Assembly: GCA_032718475.1 (NCBI GenBank)
Contig: JAUCBJ010003270.1
Location: 1-28,962, forward strand
Origin: Nemertoderma westbladi
Lineage: Eukaryota; Xenacoelomorpha; Nemertodermatida; Nemertodermatidae
Length of the DNA stretch: 28,962 nucleotides
Reading direction: 5' to 3'
The number at the start of each line of letters is the position of its first letter. Position 1 is the first letter of the stretch. Below, piece by piece: positions 1 through 7,644 of the stretch. Made by a program: the position numbers and the translations under genes. The notes under the pieces were generated by a model. It was not told the DNA's origin. It searched no databases and saw nothing but the letters and a program-made list of their open reading frames with translations.

Positions 1-63
1 AGACTATGCCTCACCATGGATGGGCTTTACCACTGTACTCGCATCTGCTGTCTCATTGGCTGC
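1..63 (+). repeat. Left terminal inverted repeat
   Basis: Matches the reverse complement of 1872-1932. It starts at CTCACCATGG (about position 10), directly after a piece of the palindromic satellite sequence. Confidence 0.6.
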
Positions 64-69
64 TCGATG

Positions 70-160
70 CCTCAGATTAAGGGTCTAAGACCTTCAAGCT
101 GGTCATTTGCTTAGTTTTATAATTAGAAGGTCGTGAGTTCGAACCCTAGAAGAGCATTTT
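70..160 (+). repeat. Weak tRNA-like / SINE remnant (B box only)
   Basis: GAGTTCGAACCC at 135-146 fits a pol III B box, and GGTCTAAGACC near 82 recalls a tRNA-Leu D-loop. The arms do not fold well, so this is at most a decayed tRNA-derived sequence. It lies inside the TIR-bounded element. Confidence 0.25.
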
Positions 161-439
161 TCTTTTTCCTAGCTCTTGGTTAACTCTAGTATACACTCTA
201 GCTTTGACTCTCCCGCGGCTATAGTTATAGTATGCAACCTTGGGAGTTAATGTGAGTAAAGGCCAAGAGATTAGACTTCAGGCTCCCTCTATTGGTTCAT
301 TCTTCTTAACTTTATAAAATAACTCAACCCGTATTTAAAGTTTTGAAAATTATGACTTAGTCGACTAATTTTCCAAAGTATATTATAAAAACATATAATT
401 TCTTGAATAAATAGACCTAATAGTAATAAATATTGTGGG

Positions 440-570
440 GTAAATACATTTATAATACTAATATAATTATTATGGATAAATAGTCCTAATACTATTATAA
501 TTGTTATGGATAAATAGTCCTAATACTAATATAATTGTTTTGGATAAATAGCCCTAACACTATTATGAAA
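440..570. repeat. 34-bp AT-rich tandem repeat, about 3 copies
   Basis: GGATAAATAG recurs at 474, 508 and 542, a 34-bp period, with a decayed fourth copy near 405. The sequence is AT-rich and non-coding. It lies downstream of the minus-strand gene that ends at 591. The rest of 160-590 shows nothing else recognisable. Confidence 0.7.
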
Positions 571-590
571 GGAACTCAAACAAACAAATG

Positions 591-1642
591 TCAATAGCGT
601 CGTCCTGCGCGGGCATTTACTGAACGAGAGTTTTTTATCATAGGTCTTCGAAAATTAGTAAAAGCTGGTTGATTTACTTTACTTTCATCTTCCTCGTTAC
701 CCAACTGTTTCTTAATTTTATTCAATTGTTCATTAATTTTCAGTAATTTACTTTTATTTCCCAGAACCTGTCTTAATATCTCTTCTCTATTTTCCTCATT
801 TTCTTCCATTTGTTTAATAAATTTCCGCATTTGATTTTTGTTTCCTAATATTTGTCTCAATATCTCTTCTTTATTTTCATCATTCTCTTCTAAATGTTTA
901 ATAAATTTCTGTAATTTAATTTTACTTCCTAGAACTTGGGTCAATGTCGCCTCTTTATTTTCTTCATTTTCCTTCAAATGTTTAATAATTTTCCGCAATT
1001 GATTCTTATTTCCAAGTAATTGCCTCTTTATTTCCTCATTATCATCATTTTCATCCTCTTCTCCACTTTCCTGATCTTCACTTTCTTCACCCTCTTTCTG
1101 ACCTTCACTTTCTTCATCCTCTTCCCCGCCTTCACTTTCTTCATCGTCTTCCTGTTCTTCACTTTCTTCATCTCTTCCTGTTCTTCACTTTCTTCATTCT
1201 CTTCCTGACCTTCGCTATCTTCACCCTCTTCTTGACCTTCACTTTCTTCATCATCATCCTGATCTTCACTTTCTTCGTTCTCAACCTCACTCTCTTCAAC
1301 TTCATCCTGACCCTCACTATTTTCATTCTCCATCTCATCATCCTCTTCTTCTCCATCTTTCTCACTCAAATTTTCCTCATTTTCTAGGGGTAACTGTTTT
1401 TGTATCCCTTTCAAAATATTCATAACTTTATGAAATTTACTTTCCATTGTCTGTTTTATATTTAATATATCACGCTCATCTCTCTTTTTCTTTTCATCTT
1501 CACTAAAAATATCTTCGGATTTTTTAAATTTTTTTGGTAATGGAGCCATTAGTTTTTCCTTTCCATGTGTTTCCATATGACGAGATAAATTGTCTTGTCT
1601 CATTTCTTTATTACAGACCAAACAAGTTTCATGTCTATGCAT
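591..1642 (-). pseudogene. C2H2 finger / acidic / coiled-coil protein gene, one frameshift
   Basis: Two minus-strand reading frames join if one base is restored near 1172. Frame one starts at ATG 1642 with a C2H2-like finger (CLVC ... RHMETH, residues about 8-26). A basic stretch follows, then a low-complexity acidic region with a period of about 10 residues (ESEGQEE-like). Near 1172 the acidic pattern stops abruptly and becomes Lys-rich, the signature of a -1 frameshift. The other frame continues the acidic pattern, then carries three full 28-residue repeats (IKHLEEN..NKEEILRQ.LGNK) and ends in an Arg-rich tail with stop at 591. Twenty-eight residues are four heptads, so a coiled coil is likely. 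The restored length would be about 350 aa. The break could be a real mutation or an assembly error in low-complexity DNA. I do not recognise the family; the finger suggests DNA binding and the coiled coil oligomerisation. Confidence 0.6.
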
Positions 1643-1809
1643 TATATAGCAATGTCAATTGAAAATATTGAATTTTAGCTAAATGATTTTACAAAATTTT
1701 AAATAAATTAAACTTTTATGAAAATAAATAAAACTTTTTAATATAAAACTTAGAGAATGACTGGGAATGCGTTGAACGGGGGTTATTATAGAGGGAGGCT
1801 AGAATGGAT

Positions 1810-1885
1810 TATCCAATCAGAGTGCGAGGGTGAGTTAGGCAGCCAATCAGGACTCGAGGGAGGAAAGTTAAACAGCCAATGAGAG
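1810..1885 (-). promoter_or_regulatory. Cluster of three CCAAT boxes upstream of the finger gene
   Basis: CCAAT occurs on the plus strand near 1814, 1842 and 1875, each in a similar context (gCCAATcag/gag). For the minus-strand gene starting at 1642 these are inverted CCAAT boxes (ATTGG) about 170-235 bp upstream, a normal distance for NF-Y sites. Function is inferred from position and sequence only. Confidence 0.35.
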
Positions 1886-1932
1886 AGCAGATGCGAGTAC
1901 AGGGGTAAAGTGCCCGCCCATCCATGGTGAGA
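1872..1932 (-). repeat. Right terminal inverted repeat
   Basis: Inverted partner of 1-63. It carries a small insertion (GGGCA) relative to the left copy and ends in CCATGGTGAG at 1932. Confidence 0.6.
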
Positions 1933-2097
1933 TAACGTCACACTAACTCTCAAGGATAGTTATACTCACCATTCAAATATCCCTCGCAAACCAGATTCCC
2001 CCCAGCATCTAACGTATTCCACTTCAATGCAAAATATATAGAGCTTTAGTTGGATTTGAACCTGTGCTTGTAAACTTTTTTGTGCTCGTATATTGAA
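1933..2097. other. Unassigned spacer between TIR element and palindromic array
   Basis: No ORF, RNA or repeat was recognised. It lies between the right inverted repeat and the palindrome array. Confidence 0.4.
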
Positions 2098-2577
2098 GTG
2101 AGGCATAGACTATGCCTCACTGAGGCATAGTCTATGCCTCAGTGAGGCATAGTCTATGCCTCAGTGAGGCATAGTCTATGCCTCAGTGCCTCAGTGAGGC
2201 CTAGTCTATGCCTCAGTGAGGCCTAGTCTATGCCTCAGTGAGGCATAGTCTATGCCTCAGTGAGTCATAGTCTATGCCTCAGTGCCTCAGTGAGGCAGTG
2301 AGGCATAGTCTATGCCTCAGTGAGGCATAGTCTATGCCTCAGTGAGTCATAGTCTATGCCTCAGTGAGTCATAGTCTATGCCTCAGTGCCTCAGTGAGAC
2401 CTAGTCTATGCCTCAGTGAGGCCTAGTCTATGCCTCAGTGAGGCATAGTCTATGCCTCAGTGAGGCATAGTCTATGCCTCAGTGCCTCAGTGAGGCATAG
2501 TCTATGCCTCAGTGCCTCAATGAGGCATAGTCTATGCCTCAGTGAGTCATAGTCTATGCCTCGGTGAGGCATAGTCT
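2098..2577. repeat. Palindromic 22-bp satellite array, about 20 copies
   Basis: The unit contains gaggcatagtctatgcctc, two 9-bp arms (GAGGCATAG / CTATGCCTC) around a single central base, followed by agt. Units repeat head to tail over about 480 bp. Variants include gtcatag and gcctagt arms, and there are short extra TGCCTCAG insertions. Almost every unit can form a hairpin, so the array is prone to cruciform formation and slippage. The same sequence lies at window positions 1-13. Confidence 0.95.
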
Positions 2578-2642
2578 GTGTCAAGTCTTAAATGAGAGTC
2601 TTACAAATTCGAACGTCAACGAACAAATTCGAAGGTTACTGT

Positions 2643-2713
2643 TCCACCTTGGTGTAGTGGTTGCGTAGAATTCACATCTCTCGTATGTCATGGGTTCGAC
2701 CCCTGCATGAACC
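2643..2713 (+). tRNA. tRNA-Glu(CTC)-like sequence, probably a SINE head or pseudogene
   Basis: An A box (TGGTGTAGTGGTT, 2650-2662) and a B box (GGGTTCGACC, 2692-2701) are spaced as in a tRNA. A 7-base anticodon loop CTCTCGT sits between ACAT and ATGT, giving anticodon CTC (Glu), and the D arm closely resembles animal tRNA-Glu. The acceptor stem does not pair (TCCACCT against ATGAACC), so this is unlikely to be a working tRNA. It more likely heads a tRNA-derived SINE or is a tRNA pseudogene. Confidence 0.5.
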
Positions 2714-2820
2714 AGGGCAGTTTTCGTTCGGTCAGCAATAGGCCTAACGTTGCAAAATGCAGTATTATTGCCTAGTAACCAATTCATGGCTACCGTATGG
2801 TTTTCACTTTGAGACATTAA

Positions 2821-2832
2821 GCCCTCTAGCGG
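2821..2832 (-). promoter_or_regulatory. CTCF-like motif
   Basis: The minus strand reads CCGCTAGAGGGC, a close fit to the CTCF core CC(A/G)C(C/T)AG(A/G)GGGC. It lies about 110 bp downstream of the tRNA-like sequence, reminiscent of SINEs that carry CTCF sites. Occupancy is unknown. Confidence 0.3.
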
Positions 2833-3950
2833 CAGACTGGGGAACTTCATACTACTCTGTGACTCTGCAAAAGATATAGCCTATGCCATAGTAGATGCCG
2901 ATTGGGGGGTCAAATTAAGTAATAATATATCTAAATAAGTCTCAAACATCTTGCCTCATGGCTCGCCCCTTAGAACTCTTGAGCAATATAACTTCATAGT
3001 TTTTAAGGAAAACTGGTAAATGAGATGTGTTAATTACGCATACCTCGCAGTCTTAAGTAATTAATTATACAGTGGGTTAGATCGTTTTGAGAATAGGACC
3101 ATTGGAAAGAGCGCCCTCGATAACCTCAGTACAAAGTAAATTAATATGGATTAACCGGATATAGCTTGATATTATAAAACATAAATTACAGTAGAACAAT
3201 TAGGGTTGTAAATAAAAACAAATTAAATTGAAGATAAACTGTATATATATATATATAAACTTATGTATTAAAAGAGGGCCCTATTTAATTATACAGTATA
3301 CTGAAAATGGTTAGCGATACCATAATTAGATTATCGATAGGGATGCGTGGCTGTATAACAGAAGCAGGTCTGGTGCAAAGGAAAGGGATTAGTAGAGAGG
3401 AATGCGTGATTAGAGGCGCTTCATTGTTATGATACGGGCTGCCTGGATATAGGAAAGGGATAAAGCGATGCCGGCTATAATGAGAACAATAGAGGGCCGC
3501 TGGAGCATTAGCCTTGGGCGATATACGAATTTGCTGTAGTCATCGATGGGGCTGCTAACAGACGGGACCGCTCATTTATATTTGCTTTGGGGTATACGTG
3601 TAGATTCACTGCCTGTCGTATCTAGTTAATGAATAATGAGGACAGAGGAGGGGCCCCCGCCGATGAACGTAGTTGATAGTTGCCGGGAATGTGGTGAACG
3701 GGGGATGCAATAGGTAATTATATAGCTAAATATAGACATGATGTCATAGTGATCTCGTTGGTAATATAAAAACTACTTAATCTAAAAATAGAAATCAATG
3801 TATAAAGTAAAAGTAATATATACAATTAATTAATTTAAAATAAAGTACAAATGAATAATTAATTTAGAATTAAATACAAATAAAATAAAATGCAAATAAT
3901 TAATTAAAATTAGGTATAAATAAATAAGTATTAATGAATAAAAGAGCCGC
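2833..3950. other. Gene-free AT-rich stretch with one GC-richer block
   Basis: No ORF or RNA was recognised. It contains a (TA)n tract at about 3241-3258. A GC-richer block at about 3300-3710 includes cgggaatgtggtgaacgggg at 3684-3703, which resembles tgggaatgcgttgaacgggg at 1762-1781. Both strands of the GC-richer block have stops in all frames. Confidence 0.5.
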
Positions 3951-3970
3951 GGTGTCACTTATGACACCCT

Positions 3971-4259
3971 CTTGGGCCTCTCGGCGACAGTTAGACCCAA
4001 CTCATGACTCATCGCTTAGGAATGTGACGCCTTGGGTGTCATTGGCGCCAGACTGTCTGGGTGACACCTCCCAATTAGACTAATTAGACCCCTATTAGGG
4101 TTTAATTGTACTAATTAATTGATGACACCTGTCAATTAGGGTCTAATTAGCCTAATTGGGAGGTGTCACCCAGACAGTCTGGCGCCAATGACACCCAAGG
4201 CGTCACATTCCTAAGCGATGAGTCATGAGTTGGGTCTAACTGTCGCCGAGCCGGCCAAG
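3971..4259. mobile_element. Fold-back (MITE-like) element with 112-bp arms
   Basis: Positions 3980-4091 and 4139-4250 are reverse complements over 112 bp with a single mismatch and no gaps, around a 47-nt spacer. Weaker pairing extends to 3971 and 4259. The motif TGACACC/GGTGTCA recurs seven times in 3950-4200, inside the arms, the loop and just outside. There is no coding capacity. This fits a fold-back or MITE-type element that moved recently or is kept identical by conversion. A transcript through it would form a very long hairpin. A target-site duplication was not clear. Confidence 0.85.
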
Positions 4260-4825
4260 ACCCTACTACTTACGTCGGTTAATCTAGTAGGCTGATTCGT
4301 GTAAAAACCTAACTGCAGATACTTTCTGTAAGAAATTATGTAATTTATTTGTCCATAGGTTTATATCGTTCCCTTTACTAAACTCGTTCATAGCATCCAC
4401 TATGCTGCTGCAGCAGTATCTAATGCACTGTGTTTGTGGATTATTTTATATATTATATGTAAAATGTTATAATATCTTTATTTTAATTTTTGATTTTATC
4501 TTTATGTAGGCCTAGAAGTTATTTTAATAAAGAATAATGTTGTTTTGAAAAACAACTGACATTTACTCACCAAAAATGTTTTTTTTTTGTTTTCTTTTGG
4601 CACTTCCTAAAGGCCGGTTTGCACGTAGAAAATTTGATGGCAAAATGTTCACCAATAGCAACATAATTTTGAACAACTTAACTTGTTCGCAGTGCAAACG
4701 CGGCAATATACTTTTTACAGGAACTTCGTTTTTACACGGAGCAACTTGATCAACAACCTGACCTTTTCACAAATTTGCTGAGAAAGTTGCTGAAAAAGTT
4801 GCCGCGTGTACTACTACTAGGATCG
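4260..4825. other. Gene-free stretch
   Basis: AT-rich, with a T9 run near 4579. Positions 4610-4810 look like a degenerate dispersed repeat (phrases around ttgcacg and caacttg), but I could not identify a family. Confidence 0.4.
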
Positions 4826-5727
4826 GCATGCTGCATTGCAGCTGCATTTTTAAGAATGCTGTGCCGGCTTGTCGACAAAATTGCGCCGCCACAACTCCCT
4901 ATCACCCATGACATTTGCTAGATCATCCGCATCTTCAAGGCCAGTGTCCTTTAAGATGCGTCTCAAGAAAGTCATGGGCTGTCCACCATGCTTATTCACT
5001 CCATGAGGCCGCCAAAGTACAAGATTATGCACGGTCCTCACGGCGAAAGCAATGTCCGGCAAAGCGGAGGCGATTTTGTTCTAGTGTCAAGCTTGGCGGA
5101 ACCAATGAGACACCTCCAATGTTATATACTGTCTGGTTGGAGATGTGTGCATTGAACTTGACACAATGAACCCGGCGTAGCATTCTTGCGAATGTGCCAT
5201 CCAGAGATTTGGTGTCCTCATCAGTTAGAGCCCAGCATGGACTCCCATAGAGGAGTACTGGAACTACTGCTGCTCTAAATAACCGGACCTTAAGTTTCCG
5301 ATTAATTCTCGGTGACTTCCAAATCCTGGAAAGCCTATTCAAGGCTGCCCATGCCTTTCCCTTACGTATTCGAAGGTCCTCACCTGACTTCCGGATCCAT
5401 GATCCCAGGTAACAGAAGTCATCCACATGCTCAAGCATACCATCTTTTGAGCTTATGCTCATCCGATCAGAGACTTGCTGAGGACTTTCAAAGTTAACTG
5501 TCAAAATTTTGGTCTTTCTGGAGTTAATAAAAAGACCAACACTAGAAGCAGCATGTTCTAATGAGCTGAGGAGCCGTTGGGCTCCCTCTAGTGATTCTGA
5601 GAGTACTCCTAAGTCATCAGCAAAGTCTACATCAGTTAGGTACTTGGCAGGATTTCCTCGACTTCCGGAGCCAGTAGGTGGAGTTATCATCACCCCATCA
5701 TCATTATGATGATCTAAGGACATGAAA
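4826..5727 (-). mobile_element. LINE fragment A: reverse transcriptase C-terminal half (RTE/CR1-like)
   Basis: The minus-strand frame 5025-5723 encodes the end of a non-LTR reverse transcriptase. It has the catalytic FADD box (VDFADDLG, about 5613-5626), then the thumb-like region LGSWIRKSGEDLRIRKGKAW, KLKVRLFRAAVVPVLLYGS and RMLRRVHCVKFNAHISNQT. A frameshift near 5035-5060 moves the C-terminal tail (NLVLWRPHG ... TFLRRILKDTGLEDADDLAN ... RELWRRNFV) into the frame 4850-5062, ending in a stop at 4850. Homology to fragment B continues about 25 bases past the stop. The 5' part (endonuclease and early RT motifs) is missing: the copy is cut at 5727, just upstream of the FADD region. It is a dead fragment. 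Confidence 0.9.
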
Positions 5728-6915
5728 AAGGCTATTTCTCCGCCAATTTTAACTGAAATCTATATTCCAGAACCTATATTCCAAATTTCGACAAATGTCA
5801 ACAAAATTTGTTGGCTTGGTTGGCTTGGTTATTCTTATAACGATGTTAAGTAGCTAAAAAAATAATTTTCACCCAATTTTAGGGTCCAGAAACACAAAAA
5901 TGTGAGGTTCAATTTGGGGGTGCTACCCTAAAAGTAAAACTAAATATAAGTGAAACTATTCAATATTTTTTCTCCAAATTGAATATAATTTATTATTTCC
6001 AAATCTACCACTAGATTATTTGGTGATTCTAATTGGCTACCATTTAGGTGTTTGTATAGGAAACTGATTAAACTCACTACTACATTACTTCTTCTAAACC
6101 GGAGAGTAAATATACAAATCTATGTTTCTCTAAGAGGAAATACTTATAATCCAAGAATTACGCATCCGCCAACATAATTGTATTTTTCTTACCAATGTTA
6201 GTAGATTTTGCCGGGTGGTGAGAGTTCAAAATCGTACCACAATTCCTGAGTGTGCATCTCTAGTAGAATATCGAGCTCCCCTACGTTCACTGCCACTCTG
6301 TTTTCGGCCAGGGGGCCCGCTGTCGGAAAAACCTTTCAAGCGATTTGGATGGACCCCAGAGGAGTGTCATAAACAGGTTTGCGAGGTATATTAATCTCCG
6401 ATAACAACTAGACAGCTTTTTACCTCACCAATAATATACCAATAAAGTTATCTCGACTACGTTGAGAACAACGTACTAACCAATAACACCTATTAAGTCA
6501 AACACACCGATAGGATGAGGTGATGTTTGATGTAGAACTACACTCAAGAATTAAGTCCACACCAAACATGAATAAATATAAATATAACAATAACACCAAC
6601 ATCTGGTTAATCCACCGTAGGCACATTACTCATCGTTGTACTAATCAAAGACAATCGAGAGCTATACATATATAACTTCCACACCATATTAATGCAATAG
6701 TGTTAAACCCTATAAATGTTTGCTCAGTCTCTGTCAATGCATGTATGGACACTCTATACTTCTATATTCATATATCATCGCATATTGGTTTAATATTATT
6801 ACTCACAACCAACCAGTACGGTATTACATAGTTCATCTCAGTTTACAGAGAATCAATTCAAACAAGTTAGTTAAAACTTTCCTTGGGCACAGCTTTGCAA
6901 AGAGCTGGGCAATGA
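5728..6915. other. Gene-free stretch with a GC-richer open block
   Basis: Mostly AT-rich with nothing recognised. A GC-richer block at about 6195-6390 has long open frames on the plus strand. One of them (ending ... FGWTPEECHKQVCE, followed by GAG|GTATAT) could be an exon with a preceding TTAG acceptor near 6206. More than one frame is open there, so this is not decisive. Confidence 0.35.
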
Positions 6916-6987
6916 CCTCCAGGGCGGGATCGAACTGGTGACCTCTGGGTTGGAAGTCTGACGCTCTAACCATTCAGCTAGCAGCGG
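6916..6987 (-). tRNA. tRNA-like SINE head or tRNA pseudogene
   Basis: On the minus strand TAGCTGAATGGTTAGAGCG (A box, near 6962-6980) is followed by CAGACTTCCAA (tRNA-Lys-like arm with a TCC-type loop) and AGTTCGATCCC (B box, 6926-6936). The overall length is 72 nt, as in a tRNA. The anticodon stem and T stem carry several mismatches, so it is not a functional tRNA. tRNA-derived SINE families keep exactly these boxes while the stems decay. Confidence 0.55.
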
Positions 6988-7592
6988 CTCAGGTAAAAGA
7001 TATACCTATGAATACTATCTGATACCTTGTATGTCCGTAAATTACGTCCTCATGGCCTCCCATCTATGATACCATCATTATGCTGCCACTGTGCTCAGCT
7101 CGTCTTTAACACATACCGCGTCCATAAACTTGCAGTACCGTTTGCACTTATTTAAAGCATAGGCCGCTTTGTCAATATTTAATGATAACAGATTCCAATT
7201 AATTATAATATCATAGGGGAGGTACACCCAGCCAATAATGATGCGATCAGTAAACTTTGATCTCGAACAACTTAAACAATAGTATGTCGATGTCCTATGC
7301 ATTTTCCCACAGTAAATACCTAAATAGTAATGTATCAATTAGAACAAACCTATTGAAATCCATTGTTCAACTGTCAATATAGAACTACTTTTAGAAACTG
7401 AAGTTATTCATGAGAAAATGTTTTCATGATAATATTACGATCGCGGGCATCGTTGTAAAAAAATTAATAATCCTATGGTGTTTATCCATCGTTAATATTT
7501 TATGAATTTTTACACATTTATTATATATTTACTTGTACTTGTACTGTATATCGTTTACCTTAATTAAATACCACAAGGTTGTCTTCCTAGGA
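6988..7592. other. Upstream region of ACSL
   Basis: AT-rich. A minus-strand open frame at 7078-7338 (86 codons, no recognised domain) is of a length expected by chance in a window this size. No other signal was seen. Confidence 0.4.
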
Positions 7593-7600
7593 CTATATAG
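7593..7600 (+). promoter_or_regulatory. TATA-like box of ACSL
   Basis: CTATATAG lies 45 bp upstream of the first ATG of the ACSL gene, with no other ATG between them. A very short 5' UTR would follow if it is used. Confidence 0.4.
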
Positions 7601-7644
7601 TTTTCATAGGACATAATTTATTATCATAGAAACGTTTGAAGAAA

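Larger units (their letters stand above)
1..1932. mobile_element. Candidate TIR-bounded DNA element carrying a minus-strand gene
   Basis: The first ~63 bases and the reverse complement of 1872-1932 match closely. Both begin CTCACCATGGATGGG, then after a 5-6 base length difference share CTGTACTCGCATCTGCT and CTCATTGGCTG. This is a terminal inverted repeat of about 55 bp. The interval between holds one minus-strand gene (591-1642) and AT-rich DNA. No recognisable transposase (DDE, tyrosine recombinase, helicase) was seen, so the element is either non-autonomous or of a type I do not recognise. The left flank (agactatgc) is the same sequence as the palindromic array at 2098-2577, which suggests insertion into or next to that array. 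No clear target-site duplication was seen. The left end coincides with the window edge, so the true boundary is uncertain. Confidence 0.55.

Noticed and set aside
1020-1208. 62-aa plus-strand Phe/Leu-rich frame
   Set aside because: Antisense shadow of the acidic GAA/GAG tract of the finger gene.
1957-2045. Minus-strand exon-like patch ending in a GTGAGT donor, upstream of the finger gene
   Set aside because: Two frames are open, no acceptor partner was found, and a terminal repeat lies between it and the gene.
4915-5709. Plus-strand open frames at 4915-5169, 5312-5497 and 5509-5709
   Set aside because: Shadows of the antisense LINE reverse transcriptase.
7078-7338. 86-codon minus-strand frame upstream of ACSL
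   Set aside because: No ATG at its start, no domain, and a length expected by chance in a window this size.
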